A DNA stretch of 64,000 bases, from contig NZ_AQUY01000003.1 of assembly GCF_000372445.1 (NCBI RefSeq), forward strand, positions 1-64,000, given 5' to 3'. This document shows, piece after piece, positions 25,825-34,947 of the stretch. This DNA is from Corynebacterium ulceribovis DSM 45146 (lineage in GTDB: Bacteria; Actinomycetota; Actinomycetes; Mycobacteriales; Mycobacteriaceae). Position 1 is the first letter of the stretch. Every line of letters begins with the position of its first letter. The notes beneath the pieces were generated by a model. The model was not told the origin of the DNA. It saw only the letters and a program-made list of their open reading frames with translations, and ran no database searches. The translations under genes and the position numbers were made by a program.

Positions 25825-26016
25825 ATGGGTCGCGGCCGTGCTAAAGCAAAACAGGCTAAGATTGCTCGTCAGCTGAAGTACCAGTCTCCAGAAATGGACC
25901 TCGAACGTCTGCAGCGCGAACTTCGCGGTGAAAACGTCGAGGACGACAACAACGACGAATACTCGGAGTGGGATGAATACGGCTATGCAGCCGACGACCA
26001 CAACGACTGGCGTTGA
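25825..26016 (+). CDS. DUF3073 family small protein
   Basis: 63 residues, conserved across Actinobacteria and of unknown function. The N-terminus MGRGRAKAKQAKIARQLKY is strongly basic (nucleic-acid binding would fit), and the C-terminus from about residue 37 is acidic with DDNNDEYSEWDEYGY. It is monocistronic, ends before a very strong hairpin and sits next to purM as in related genomes. Confidence 0.85.
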   Translation: MGRGRAKAKQAKIARQLKYQSPEMDLERLQRELRGENVEDDNNDEYSEWDEYGYAADDHNDWR

Positions 26017-26073
26017 CTCTGTTCAACTACCGTTTGAGTACACCAGCGCGTAGGCGCTGAATGTTCTGACACG

Positions 26074-26118
26074 AAAAGCTGTGCCGAAGGTTTCTTGAAA
26101 CCACTCGGCACAGCTTTT
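26074..26118. terminator. Strong bidirectional terminator between DUF3073 gene and purM
   Basis: AAAAGCTGTGCCGA (26074-26087) pairs perfectly with TCGGCACAGCTTTT (26105-26118), with A- and T-runs on either side. Confidence 0.9.
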
Positions 26119-26156
26119 GGTGTTGTCGGGGCAGCCCAGTGGCGGGCCAGTCGTGC

Positions 26157-27239
26157 TTAGTAGCGCGGGTGGCTACCGTCGAGGATGACGCGGTCTTCCT
26201 CACCGGCTTCCGCACGGCGCACGGTGCCCAGCTCCCACGCATCGATGTGGCGGGCAGTCAGCAGTGCCAGCGCACGGTCGCGATCCTGTGGCGCCACAAT
26301 CGCAATCATGCCAACGCCCATGTTGAAGGTCTTCTCCATCTCAGCCTGCGACACCTGGCCGAGGTCCTGGATGGTGCGGAAAATCTGGCCTGGGGTCCAT
26401 GTGCCGCGGGAGAGCTCAGCGACGAGGCCTTCTGGCATCACGCGGGCGAGGTTTCCAGCCAATCCGCCGCCGGTGACGTGGCAGAATGTCCGCACGTCCG
26501 TCTCGGCAACCAGTTCCAGGCAGTCCTTGGCGTAAATGCGGGTTGGTTCCAGCAGCTCTTCGCCGAGAGTGCGGCCAAAGTCTTCGACCTGTTCGTCTAG
26601 GCGCAGACCAGCCTTCTCCAGCAGCACGTAGCGTGCCAGGGAGTAGCCGTTGGAGTGCAGACCGGAAGAAGCCATCGCAAGGACAACGTCACCGGCGCGG
26701 ACGCGGTCTGGGCCCAATAGGTCTTCGGCTTCCACGACGCCGACTGCGGTAGCGGACACGTCATATTCACCTGGTTCCATCAGGCCAGGATGCTCTGCGG
26801 TTTCGCCGCCGAGCAGCGCGCAACCGGCCTTCTTGCAGCCTTCTGCAATGCCGGAGACGATCGATGCGACGTGTTCTGGCACAACTTTGCCAATGGCAAT
26901 GTAGTCCTGCAGGAACAATGGTTCCGCGCCGCACACGACGAGGTCGTCGACAACCATGGCGACGAGGTCTTCACCGATGGTGTCATGCTTGTCCATTGCC
27001 TGCGCAACAGCAAGCTTCGTACCAACACCGTCGGAACCAGCAGCCAACAGTGGTTCCTTGTACTGGCCCAATGCGAACAGACCGGCAAACCCGCCGATAC
27101 CGCCACGAACCTCAGGTCGAGTCGCGGCTTTCGCAAGTGGCGCAATCAGTTCTACGGCACGGTCACCGGCTTCAATGTCGACACCTGCGGCGGCGTAAGA
27201 CGCGCCCTCTGGCTGAGCAGCGTCATTGTGTTCGGTCAT
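26157..27239 (-). CDS. purM: Phosphoribosylformylglycinamidine cyclo-ligase (AIR synthetase)
   Basis: 360 residues, normal for PurM, the ATP-dependent step from FGAM to AIR in purine synthesis. Signatures: YAAAGVDIEAGDRAV, SDGVGTKLAVAQ, DLVAMVVDDLVVCGAEPLF, LLGGETAEHPG, SSGLHSNGYSLAR, and HVTGGGLAGNLARVMP. AGGAG lies about 11 nt before ATG 27239. It is 32 nt downstream of purF and probably co-transcribed. Confidence 0.95.
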   Translation of the reverse strand: MTEHNDAAQPEGASYAAAGVDIEAGDRAVELIAPLAKAATRPEVRGGIGGFAGLFALGQYKEPLLAAGSDGVGTKLAVAQAMDKHDTIGEDLVAMVVDDLVVCGAEPLFLQDYIAIGKVVPEHVASIVSGIAEGCKKAGCALLGGETAEHPGLMEPGEYDVSATAVGVVEAEDLLGPDRVRAGDVVLAMASSGLHSNGYSLARYVLLEKAGLRLDEQVEDFGRTLGEELLEPTRIYAKDCLELVAETDVRTFCHVTGGGLAGNLARVMPEGLVAELSRGTWTPGQIFRTIQDLGQVSQAEMEKTFNMGVGMIAIVAPQDRDRALALLTARHIDAWELGTVRRAEAGEEDRVILDGSHPRY

Positions 27240-27271
27240 TAGGTTTCATTCTCCTGTGTGTTGGTTGGTAA

Positions 27272-28777
27272 CTAGTTCTTGCCCTGCATGCGGAGTACCG
27301 CAGCCGCATTGGCATTAGCTTGCGGCAGTCCGAGTGGGTAATCGCCGTCGAAACATGCACAGCACAGTTCCGAGCGCTTCTGCTGCGAGGCCTCCACCAT
27401 GCCGTCGATGGATACAAAGCCCAAGCTATCAGCACCAAGTACTCCAGCGAGGACCTGTGCAACGTCCTGTACCTTGCCTGGTACACCGTTGGCGATGAGT
27501 TCACCTGGGGAGGCAAAGTCAATGCCGTAGAAGCACGGCCACTTCACCGGCGGCGACGCAATGCGCACGTGCACCTCTGCGGCGCCAGCTTCCCGCAACA
27601 TGCGGATGAGGGCACGCTGGGTGTTGCCACGCACAATCGAGTCGTCCACAACGACAAGGCGTTTACCGGCGATGACTTCCTTCAAAGGATTCAGCTTCAG
27701 GCGGATACCCAACTGGCGAATAGTCTGCGACGGCTGAATGAAGGTTCGGCCCACATAGCCATTTTTGGTGAGGCCTTGGCCGAATGGGATTCCCGATTCT
27801 TGGGCGTAACCAACTGCTGCTGGTGTACCGGATTCTGGCACTGGAATGACCAAATCGCCCTCGGCCGGAAATTCGCGAGCCAGTTGACGGCCAATGTTCA
27901 CGCGCACCGCGTTGACGCTGCGGCCGCGGATGACGGAGTCAGGGCGAGCCAAGTAGACGTACTCGAAAATGCAGCCCTTGTGCTTAGTCTCCGCAAAACG
28001 TTCCGACCGCACACCGGTGTTATCGATGGCGACCAATTCGCCTGGTTCAATCTCACGGACAAAAGATGCACCGACGATGTCAAGTGCACAGGTTTCCGAG
28101 GCAACAACCCAGCCTCGCTCCAATCGGCCCAAGGCTAGTGGGCGGACACCATGCGGGTCGCGGGCTGCGAAGAGGGTTTCACCATCGGTAAAGGTCAGGC
28201 AGAAGGCGCCTTCAATGGTTGGCAGCAGTCGCATAGCTGCGGCTTCAATGTCACCGTCAGCGGCTTCGTGCGCCAGCAGCGCGGTGATGACATCAGAGTC
28301 TGATGGGTCAAAGTCACGGTTGACCAGACCCAAGTCGTGGGCGCGGTCAGTTAGATCAACGTGGTTAATCAGGTTGCCGTTGTGTCCCAAGGCTAGGTCT
28401 TTGCCGCATTCGGTGGTGCGGAACATTGGCTGGGCGTTCTCCCAGCTGGCGCCACCTGCGGTTGAGTAGCGGGTATGCCCGATGGCCACATGGCCTTTCA
28501 GGGCGTCTAGTGTTTGTTCGTCGAAAACTTGGCTGACTAGACCCAGGTCGCGGTAAACCAAGATTTGGTCACCGTCACCGACACCAATACCGGCGGCCTC
28601 TTGGCCACGGTGTTGGAGCGCAAATAGGCCGTAATAAGTTAGCTTTGCGACGTCTTCGCCGGGTGCCCAGACCCCGAATACACCACATTCTTCACGTGGT
28701 TGGGTTTCCCCTAAGTCATCCAGTGGGCCTGCGGCGCTGGATTTGCGGTTGGTCGGGCAAGTGAAATCGTTAGCCAC
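27272..28777 (-). CDS. purF: Amidophosphoribosyltransferase
   Basis: First committed enzyme of purine synthesis: PRPP plus glutamine to phosphoribosylamine. The glutaminase domain starts at the catalytic Cys in REECGVFGVW after a propeptide of about 30 residues that is removed in maturation. GHTRYSTAGG and LGHNGNLIN follow. The PRTase domain has the PRPP motif VVVDDSIVRGNT. GTG 28777 is chosen because a TTGGGT-N18-TATCCT promoter places +1 at this codon; the alternative TTG 28798 would lie in the promoter. 501 residues. Confidence 0.95.
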   Translation of the reverse strand: MANDFTCPTNRKSSAAGPLDDLGETQPREECGVFGVWAPGEDVAKLTYYGLFALQHRGQEAAGIGVGDGDQILVYRDLGLVSQVFDEQTLDALKGHVAIGHTRYSTAGGASWENAQPMFRTTECGKDLALGHNGNLINHVDLTDRAHDLGLVNRDFDPSDSDVITALLAHEAADGDIEAAAMRLLPTIEGAFCLTFTDGETLFAARDPHGVRPLALGRLERGWVVASETCALDIVGASFVREIEPGELVAIDNTGVRSERFAETKHKGCIFEYVYLARPDSVIRGRSVNAVRVNIGRQLAREFPAEGDLVIPVPESGTPAAVGYAQESGIPFGQGLTKNGYVGRTFIQPSQTIRQLGIRLKLNPLKEVIAGKRLVVVDDSIVRGNTQRALIRMLREAGAAEVHVRIASPPVKWPCFYGIDFASPGELIANGVPGKVQDVAQVLAGVLGADSLGFVSIDGMVEASQQKRSELCCACFDGDYPLGLPQANANAAAVLRMQGKN

Positions 28778-28784
28778 GCCATAA

Positions 28785-28814
28785 AGGATAGTCGGCAACT
28801 ACCGCATTACCCAA
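28785..28814 (-). promoter_or_regulatory. Predicted leaderless promoter of purF
   Basis: Minus strand TTGGGT (28809-28814), 18-nt spacer, TATCCT (28785-28790), with GTG 28777 beginning 7 nt after the -10. Confidence 0.55.
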
Positions 28815-28859
28815 CCTACCGACAGCATTGGGGCTATAAATTCGCCTGCGCCCGGTCGA

Positions 28860-29624
28860 TTAGCCGGCTACCGAGGTGCCAAATAGCCAACCAATTCCGA
28901 AGGTCACGGCCATAGCGAGGGCACCGCCGACCATCAGGCGGAGCATGGCACGGCCTTGACCAGAGTCACCAATGGTGGCAGAAACACCGCCAGTCAGAGC
29001 CAGCGCCACAAATAGACCAATCAGGATGGCCGGAGTGGCAAAAGACAACGGGGCCACAATCACCGCAAGAAGTGGAATTGCCGCACCAACAATGAAGCTG
29101 ACTGCCGAAGAAAACGCTGCTGCCCACGGGCTAACAATGTCCTCGCCGTCAAGCCCCAGCTCCAGCCGCAAGTGAGTACGCAGCAAGTCACTACTTTCCA
29201 TTTCCTGCGCAGCAGTGTTAGCTGTGGCTTCACTCATGCCGTGGTCTTTCAGAATCTCCACCAATTCTTGGTGTTCTTCTTCTGGGTAGTTCTCCAGCTC
29301 CCACTTCTCTTTGGCAATCAGTTCGGTTTCGGAGTCTCGCTGCGCGGAGACGGACACATACTCGCCTAGCGCCATCGACACCGCGCCCGCAGTGACCGCT
29401 GCTACGCCAGCAGTAATGATTTCTTGATGGTCAGCACCGGCCGCAGCCACGCCCATCACCATGCCGGCGGTCGACACAACACCATCGTTGGCGCCAAGCA
29501 CACCGGCGCGCAACCAATTCATCTTTTGCTGTACTGCCCCGCCATGCTGCTCTTTGTGCGAAGCACCATCAGAGGCACGCCGCTCACTCGACTCCGCAGG
29601 TTTCTTCGGTTCTGGGGTGGCCAT
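28860..29624 (-). CDS. VIT1/CCC1-family iron/manganese transporter
   Basis: 254 residues from ATG 29624 (AGGAG 5 nt upstream). After a charged N-terminus the first helix carries NWLRAGVLGANDGVVSTAGM, the family metal-path motif with Asp. GEYVSVSAQRD ends helix 2, a soluble Glu-rich metal-binding region follows (about 95-150, EEEHQEL, MESSD), and three more helices close the fold. Homologues move Fe2+ or Mn2+ out of the cytosol. It probably forms a unit with the SCP-like gene 8 nt upstream. Confidence 0.9.
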   Translation of the reverse strand: MATPEPKKPAESSERRASDGASHKEQHGGAVQQKMNWLRAGVLGANDGVVSTAGMVMGVAAAGADHQEIITAGVAAVTAGAVSMALGEYVSVSAQRDSETELIAKEKWELENYPEEEHQELVEILKDHGMSEATANTAAQEMESSDLLRTHLRLELGLDGEDIVSPWAAAFSSAVSFIVGAAIPLLAVIVAPLSFATPAILIGLFVALALTGGVSATIGDSGQGRAMLRLMVGGALAMAVTFGIGWLFGTSVAG

Positions 29625-29632
29625 GTCGTCTC

Positions 29633-30007
29633 CTAGATACTCACCAGCGGCAAATACTCCGCAACCTCCGCGGCTTGGGTGCCGGAACATTCCAGGTCAG
29701 CGTCTTGCCACGACTGCCGACCAACAACGAGTAACAACCAGTTACGCGCATCCATTTCCACCACATTGGGTGGCGTGCCTCTAGTATGCGTTGTCCCGGC
29801 GATACATTGCACGGCAGCGTATGGCGGAATCCGCACTTCCACAGCATGACCCGGCGCGATCTGCGCCAGCGTTTGTGCGCTCGCCCGTACTGCTGCAGCT
29901 AGAGCTGACCGAGACGGTTTTTCGGCCACCGATTCGTCAACAAGCAACCAATCGGACACCGCAACAATTGCCGACCGCAACTGGTCGGCGCTGACCTTTT
30001 TCGCCAT
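29633..30007 (-). CDS. Sterol-carrier-like (bacterial SCP orthologue) protein
   Basis: 124 residues. The pattern PGHAVEVRIPPYAAVQCIAG (about 52-71), then a TPPNVVEMDARNWLLL core, matches the actinobacterial SCP-like family that is regularly found next to purF. Function unknown; the lipid-carrier name rests on fold similarity only. The stop is 8 nt before the VIT gene. Confidence 0.75.
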   Translation of the reverse strand: MAKKVSADQLRSAIVAVSDWLLVDESVAEKPSRSALAAAVRASAQTLAQIAPGHAVEVRIPPYAAVQCIAGTTHTRGTPPNVVEMDARNWLLLVVGRQSWQDADLECSGTQAAEVAEYLPLVSI

Positions 30008-30102
30008 GCATCAAGGGTGCCATAATCGCGGGGTGCAGTATGTGGGCGATCACATCGAGCAGGGTGGTGTCTGAGAATTATCAGCAAAGTAGCGGCCGCG
30101 GC

Positions 30103-31128
30103 GTGACGAAGGCTACTAAGGTCGAAAGAGTGTCACAGCCTAATTCTTCAATAACTCTGCGTTTCATGGCCGCCCCAACCGACGTGCTCTTCAACGACCG
30201 CCAAGGAGTCCACGGCGGGCGCGTACTGCAATGGATTGACAAGGCAGCCTACGCCTGCGCAACCGCGTGGTCCGGCCGTTACTGCGTCACCGCCTACTTC
30301 GGGCACATCCACTTCAACCGGCCAATCCCATCCGGTCACATTGTGGAAGTGCGCTCGCGGATTGCGCATACGGGCCGCTCCTCCATGCACATTATTAACG
30401 AAGTTTTTGCTGCTGACCCACGCGACGGCGTGTTCAAACGCACCTGCGACTGCATCGTCATTTTCGTGGCAATGGGCGACGATAAACGGCCAACTGCTGT
30501 GCCGAAGTACGTCCCAAAGACTGCCGAGGAAAAGCAGCTCGAAGCCGCCGCCTTGTCCCGTATTGACCTGCGCAAAGACATCGAAGCGGAGATGAGCAAG
30601 CAGATCTACACCGACGCCGGTACTGCGCCGAAAATTATTAACCGTTTCCTGGCCAAGCCAACTGACGCGAACTGGGGCGGCAATGTTCACGGCGGCAACG
30701 TCATGGAATGGGTCGATGAGGCCGCTACCGCAGTGACCATGGGCTGGACTGGACGGCACACCGTGGCCGTCTACGCCGGCGGTTTTCGGTTCTACAAGCC
30801 GATCCACATCGGCGACCTGATTGAAGTCGAGGCACGACTGCTGTACACCGGCGAACACGCCATGCAACTCGGGGTGCTGGTGCGTTCCGGCGACCCACTG
30901 AAGGGCACCGATAACCTGCAGAAGGCCCTGCATTCCTGGATTACGTATGTTGCGCTTGATGACGATGGCAAGCCTCGTCCCGCGCGGCAGTTCTTCCCGC
31001 AAAACGACGAAGACCAGGCGCTCTGGAACCACGTGCTACACCTGCGTGAGCTGCGTAAACAGCACAACCCGATTCCGCTGATCGAACAGCCGGCGGACTG
31101 GAATAGCTTCGGATATACGCCGATGTAG
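30103..31128 (+). CDS. Acyl-CoA thioesterase with two hot-dog domains
   Basis: 341 residues from GTG 30103. Two repeated thioesterase domains, about 15-130 and 180-300. The first has GVHGGRVLQWIDKAAYACA and the second has NVHGGNVMEWVDEAATAV, the family motif with catalytic Asp, each followed by a FNRPI or FYKPIHIGDLIEV strand. Hydrolyses long-chain acyl-CoA in the cytosol; the chain-length preference is unknown. A longer frame from 30040 is possible but not conserved, and there is no clear Shine-Dalgarno. Confidence 0.85.
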   Translation: MTKATKVERVSQPNSSITLRFMAAPTDVLFNDRQGVHGGRVLQWIDKAAYACATAWSGRYCVTAYFGHIHFNRPIPSGHIVEVRSRIAHTGRSSMHIINEVFAADPRDGVFKRTCDCIVIFVAMGDDKRPTAVPKYVPKTAEEKQLEAAALSRIDLRKDIEAEMSKQIYTDAGTAPKIINRFLAKPTDANWGGNVHGGNVMEWVDEAATAVTMGWTGRHTVAVYAGGFRFYKPIHIGDLIEVEARLLYTGEHAMQLGVLVRSGDPLKGTDNLQKALHSWITYVALDDDGKPRPARQFFPQNDEDQALWNHVLHLRELRKQHNPIPLIEQPADWNSFGYTPM

Positions 31129-31177
31129 TTGCTGGCTCAGAGTTGACCCCGGTCTAACTCAGGGCTGCCCTAGGGCT

Positions 31178-31654
31178 TTACTCGAAGAAGCGACCCCAGG
31201 TGTTTGGTGGGCCCATAGTGACTAGGATGCCGAACACGACGGCGATACCGACCAGCGCGATGACGACGGCGAGGATTGGGTTGCGCAGCACCCAGGCCAT
31301 TGCCTTTTCGACGAAGGTCTCTGGGGTGTCGCCACCTTCACGGAATCGCCACTCGCCTTCGAGGATGCCTTTCTTCTCCACAGAGCGCTCGAATGGCACG
31401 GTGCAGTAAGGGATGATGGTGGAGAACAGGCCGAGCAGACCGGTCTTCAGTGGCCAGCGCTGGTTAATCCACACGAAAATGGTGGTGACGCCGTAGGACA
31501 GGAAGACGAAGCCGTGGATGGAGCCACCGACGGTGGTTGCCCACTCGAGGCCGGCGGCGTACTTCAGGATCATGCCAAGAATCAGCAGGGTCCACGTGAC
31601 CATTTCTGCTTTGGCCAGGGTTGAGTAGAGCTTCTTTGGGCTGACCGAATTCAT
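31178..31654 (-). CDS. DUF3817 membrane protein
   Basis: 158 residues. Three hydrophobic segments in the first 90 residues (VTWTLLILGMILKYAAG, then SIHGFVFLSYGVTTIFVW, then LLGLFSTIIPYCTVPFE) form the DUF3817 domain. An extra C-terminal helix at about 125-145 follows a charged stretch. The function of the family is unknown. It converges with the thioesterase gene. Confidence 0.8.
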   Translation of the reverse strand: MNSVSPKKLYSTLAKAEMVTWTLLILGMILKYAAGLEWATTVGGSIHGFVFLSYGVTTIFVWINQRWPLKTGLLGLFSTIIPYCTVPFERSVEKKGILEGEWRFREGGDTPETFVEKAMAWVLRNPILAVVIALVGIAVVFGILVTMGPPNTWGRFFE

Positions 31655-31825
31655 TGGCCCGGAGTCTCCTTAAAGAGGTGGTGGATATCGACCACACAAA
31701 TGTACACCACCTTAGTGACAAACTGTCACTTCGTGATTCGTGGGCTACTGGGAGGCTATTAGCGGCATGTGAGTGCTCTTCCCCATATGCGGACAGGCGA
31801 GCCCTGCTTTGTAATAACTGCCCGC

Positions 31826-32713
31826 ATGAGCAATTCCGCTACCGAGACAGACCACAGCTCCCCGGCCTCGCCACTCGAGGTCGATGCGCTGCCGTTTCCT
31901 CAAAAAGCACTGGTGGTGACACGGGAGCTCTTCTTCCCGCATGTTGCGGCCGACGCACCAGCGCGAGAAAAGTGGGAACGCCGCGTCGAAGGCCCGATGT
32001 TCCTGATGTCCCTGCTCTTCCTCGTCTTCTTCGCGTGGACCGTACTGGAGACCGGCGACACCGTCGGGTCGTCCATCGCAAGCGTCGGCATGTGGACCAT
32101 GTGGGGCGCATTCCTGGTGGACTATCTAGTCCGGCTTTTCCTCGCCGAGAACCGATGGGAATGGTTCTGGCGACGCTGGTGGGAATTCGCCCTGCTGGCG
32201 CTACCAATTTTCCGGCCACTACGTGTGCTACGCATCGTGCCGACCTTGGTGCTGCTACAGCGCTATTCCGCCGCTAATAGGCGCGTCAGCGTCGCCATGT
32301 ACACGATTGTGGCCACCATCCTGATGATTCTGGTTGCGGCGATCACCATTTTCGACGCCGAAGCGCCACTGGCGGAAACACATGTTGACGATTTTGGAGA
32401 CGCACTCTGGTGGGCGCTGACCACCGTGACCACCGTCGGTTACGGCGACATTGCACCAATCAGCCCGCAGGGCCGGATTGTGGGCAGCGTGCTCATGCTC
32501 TGCGGCATTGCGATTGCCGGTGTGGTCACTGCAATGGTGTCGGCCTGGCTGGTCGAACAGGTGCAAAATGACGCCACCGACGCCGAAACCAAGCTGGATG
32601 ACGGCAGGCATCACGAAATGATGGCCGTGATGTCCGAAATGCGGGCGGAATTGGCAGATCTGCGCGCGGAGGTTAAGGAGCTTCGGGCGGAGCAAGCCGC
32701 GGACCACGGTTAG
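31826..32713 (+). CDS. Voltage-gated-type potassium channel
   Basis: 295 residues from ATG 31826. Six-helix architecture: helices at about 65-160 with an S4-like helix FRPLRVLRIVPTLVLLQR that carries regularly spaced Arg, then a pore loop with the K+ selectivity filter TTVTTVGYGD (near 213-222) and the inner helix. The cytosolic tail (after 255) is a predicted coiled coil rich in Glu/Arg/Leu (MRAELADLRAEVKELRAEQ). The last 41 nt overlap the convergent small gene at 32673. Confidence 0.88.
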   Translation: MSNSATETDHSSPASPLEVDALPFPQKALVVTRELFFPHVAADAPAREKWERRVEGPMFLMSLLFLVFFAWTVLETGDTVGSSIASVGMWTMWGAFLVDYLVRLFLAENRWEWFWRRWWEFALLALPIFRPLRVLRIVPTLVLLQRYSAANRRVSVAMYTIVATILMILVAAITIFDAEAPLAETHVDDFGDALWWALTTVTTVGYGDIAPISPQGRIVGSVLMLCGIAIAGVVTAMVSAWLVEQVQNDATDAETKLDDGRHHEMMAVMSEMRAELADLRAEVKELRAEQAADHG

Positions 32714-32897
32714 TCGTGGCGATCCAATTGACCCATGTCCCGACTATCAGTCCACACGCAATAGCCAGTACCAATTCGACCATCGGGCGCCCACTGCTAC
32801 CGAACCCTGCAACGTAGGCGCCGAGCGCACCTCCGACGGATACCAAGTAGATCGCAGGCCGCGCCCATCTCCCTATGGTTTGCTTCTTGTCGTCCAT
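32673..32897 (-). CDS. Small two-helix membrane protein, unknown
   Basis: 74 residues. GGAGGAG sits just before ATG 32897, which decides the start over a longer frame to 32975. Two hydrophobic helices, about 12-30 (ARPAIYLVSVGGALGAYV) and 41-62, then a Pro-rich tail. I do not recognise the family. It is divergent from the histidine kinase gene, so the 214-bp gap (32898-33111) could serve both. Confidence 0.6.
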   Translation of the reverse strand: MDDKKQTIGRWARPAIYLVSVGGALGAYVAGFGSSGRPMVELVLAIACGLIVGTWVNWIATTNRGPRLAPPEAP

Positions 32898-33111
32898 TTC
32901 TCCTCCATAAAGCCATATCGTGGTATCACTTACGCTACGCATAGGTCTCCACCCCGGGCCATCGCTCGACTGCACTTCTACTTTTGACTACCCCGGATTC
33001 CTCACTGACAAGGTCCGACCAAACCTCCGTGAGGTAACCAAAGGTAGAAGGCTTGGTGAAAACAGAGCTCACATGGTGAATTAGAGGAAACAAGGAGATA
33101 GCAGACTTAAT
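32898..33111. promoter_or_regulatory. Divergent region before the two-component system
   Basis: No gene is seen. It contains a short inverted repeat ACCTC-CGT-GAGGT (33023-33035) and AT-rich tracts, and should hold promoters for the small membrane protein and for the kinase gene. I could not choose specific -35/-10 pairs. Confidence 0.35.
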
Positions 33112-34203
33112 ATGAGCTCGTTGGGCATGACTTTAAAGAGAATCGCCAGCAGTTTTCGCGGACAAATTGAACTGTGGTTTGGAGCTGGCTTCCTTTGTCT
33201 AGCCATTGCTGGCGGCTTGAGCATAGACAATCTCGAATGGACCACCGTTGCTGCCGGGGTGCTACTACTCGCTGCAACCCATTGGGCGTTATCCAGTGGA
33301 ATCAGATCCGCCGGAATGACCGCGTGCATCATCTCTGGTCTTTTCATCACCGACACTGAAACCGCCGCCTTCGTTGCACTGCTCAGCTTTCTGGTATTAG
33401 AAGTGCAGATACTCCATGCCCATTGGCGGGCAGCGGAGATAACCTCATTGGCCATTGGCCTATGGTTTATTTTTGGTTCCCCGCTCGCTCCATGGCAGTT
33501 CTCTGATTTTGGGCAAGCACTCGTCGGGGCTCTCGGAATTTCACTCGCTGTAAGTGTCGGGCTTGGCCGACGACTATCGCGCATTCAGAAGCGACAAGCG
33601 GCACTTGACCACCGGCTGTTGCAAAAGAATCTACAGATCGATCTTGCGCGCCGTCTCCATGACAGCGTTGCCGATTCCCTGACCCGAATCGTACTTCTTT
33701 CGCCTGAACAGCCCGATATCCAGCGGGAGGCCAGGCAAGGAATTAGGTCTTTGCGAGAAGTCATCGCGCAGTTACGTATTGCCGCCCCCGAGAACGCCGA
33801 CGAACACGGTTTGAAGGATTGCCTTGATGTCGCTTTGGGCGAATTGAAGAAGCTTGGACTCGAGCCGGAGTTGGAGATTGAGGGGAATCTGGACGTCATC
33901 ATCTCCAGCGAATCAGAGCGTGCACTGAGGGAAGCGTTCACCAATGTGCTCAAGCACGGGGCCAAACCAGTGCGAGTGTTCATTGAAACCGATGCGTCAA
34001 AAGTCAATGCGTTCATTGTGAACGGTATCCGCAGCGAATCTAGACTCCCGATGGACACCACTGGAATGGGTTTGGCTTCAATCGAAAGGCTTGCTCAAGA
34101 AGCTGGCGGGTCAGCTCAATTCACGCACAAGAATCAAACTGCGCGTGTTGCGTTGGAGCTTCCGATTGTCACGAAGACTGTGACAGGGCGTGTTGCCGAA
34201 TGA
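33112..34203 (+). CDS. Sensor histidine kinase (NarL-type system)
   Basis: 363 residues. About five hydrophobic segments (20-150) form a membrane sensor with almost no outside loop. A coiled-coil linker (IQKRQAALDHRLLQKNL) leads to the HisKA_3 box ARRLHDSVADSLTRIVLL (phospho-His near 184). The ATP-binding domain has ALREAFTNVLKHGAKPV (N-box, with the Asn) and DTTGMGLASIERLAQEAGG (G-box). Signal unknown. The stop overlaps the regulator start (ATGA), so the pair is coupled. The start is ATG 33112; ATG 33127 is an alternative. Confidence 0.88.
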   Translation: MSSLGMTLKRIASSFRGQIELWFGAGFLCLAIAGGLSIDNLEWTTVAAGVLLLAATHWALSSGIRSAGMTACIISGLFITDTETAAFVALLSFLVLEVQILHAHWRAAEITSLAIGLWFIFGSPLAPWQFSDFGQALVGALGISLAVSVGLGRRLSRIQKRQAALDHRLLQKNLQIDLARRLHDSVADSLTRIVLLSPEQPDIQREARQGIRSLREVIAQLRIAAPENADEHGLKDCLDVALGELKKLGLEPELEIEGNLDVIISSESERALREAFTNVLKHGAKPVRVFIETDASKVNAFIVNGIRSESRLPMDTTGMGLASIERLAQEAGGSAQFTHKNQTARVALELPIVTKTVTGRVAE

Positions 34204-34874
34204 GCAAGACTTCACTGCTTATCGTCGATGACGATCCCGTCGTTCGCCAGATGCTGCCCGCATATTTCAATCGCGAAGAGTTCGATATCATCGGCGTTGT
34301 GTCCTCCGCGGCGGAGGCTCTGAACATTCTAGCTACAAGACATGTGGACGTAGTTCTTACTGATATTCGAATGCCACGAATGAGCGGTGTGGATTTGGCC
34401 CGCGAAATCCGCCAGCGGATGCCTCGAGTCAGAGTTGTCGCAATCACTTCCTTTGATGAAGACGAATATGTAGTCGAAGCACTACGCGCAGGCACAAACG
34501 GAATTGTTTTAAAATCTGCGCCGCCCGATGTCATTACGGAGGCAGTTCTAGCCACAGCTAAGAACCAGGCGTATATCGAACCAGTCATGGCACAACGCTT
34601 AGGTCAATACCTAGCTCCGGCCACCAAAGAAAGTGCACTGGTCAGTTCCTATGCGGACCAGGCCATTCAACCACCCGAACTCACTGCGCGCGAAAGCGAA
34701 GTCCTTAATTTGCTCCTTGACGGGCTCAGTAACCAGGAAATTGCTCTTGAATTGCGGGTTTCGATTGCCGCCGTCAAAAAGCATATTGCTGCGCTGTTCG
34801 TTAAATACGGTGTCCAGTCAAGGTTGAAATTGGTCATCGCTGCGTTGCGTACCGAAAACACAGAAAAGCCCTAG
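34200..34874 (+). CDS. NarL/LuxR-family response regulator
   Basis: 224 residues. The receiver domain (1-125) has the acidic pair in IVDDDPVV, phospho-Asp in VVLTDIRMPRMSG (near 55), Thr in VAITSF and Lys in VLKSAPP. A LuxR helix-turn-helix follows (about 160-215: LTARESEVLNLLLDGLSNQE). Cognate to the overlapping kinase. Its stop lies inside the terminator hairpin. Confidence 0.9.
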   Translation: MSKTSLLIVDDDPVVRQMLPAYFNREEFDIIGVVSSAAEALNILATRHVDVVLTDIRMPRMSGVDLAREIRQRMPRVRVVAITSFDEDEYVVEALRAGTNGIVLKSAPPDVITEAVLATAKNQAYIEPVMAQRLGQYLAPATKESALVSSYADQAIQPPELTARESEVLNLLLDGLSNQEIALELRVSIAAVKKHIAALFVKYGVQSRLKLVIAALRTENTEKP

Positions 34875-34907
34875 TCAGAGAAGGAAATCCTGCCTGACTA
34901 GGGCTTT
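34865..34907. terminator. Bidirectional terminator between the response regulator and purL
   Basis: AAAGCCCTAGTCAG (34865-34878) pairs with CTGACTAGGGCTTT (34894-34907). The stop codon of the regulator is part of the stem. On the other strand the stem is followed by TTTTCTGTG, serving purL. Confidence 0.88.
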
Positions 34908-34947
34908 AGCTATGCGCAGTCAATAGCGGCTAGCCACTACTCCGTTG

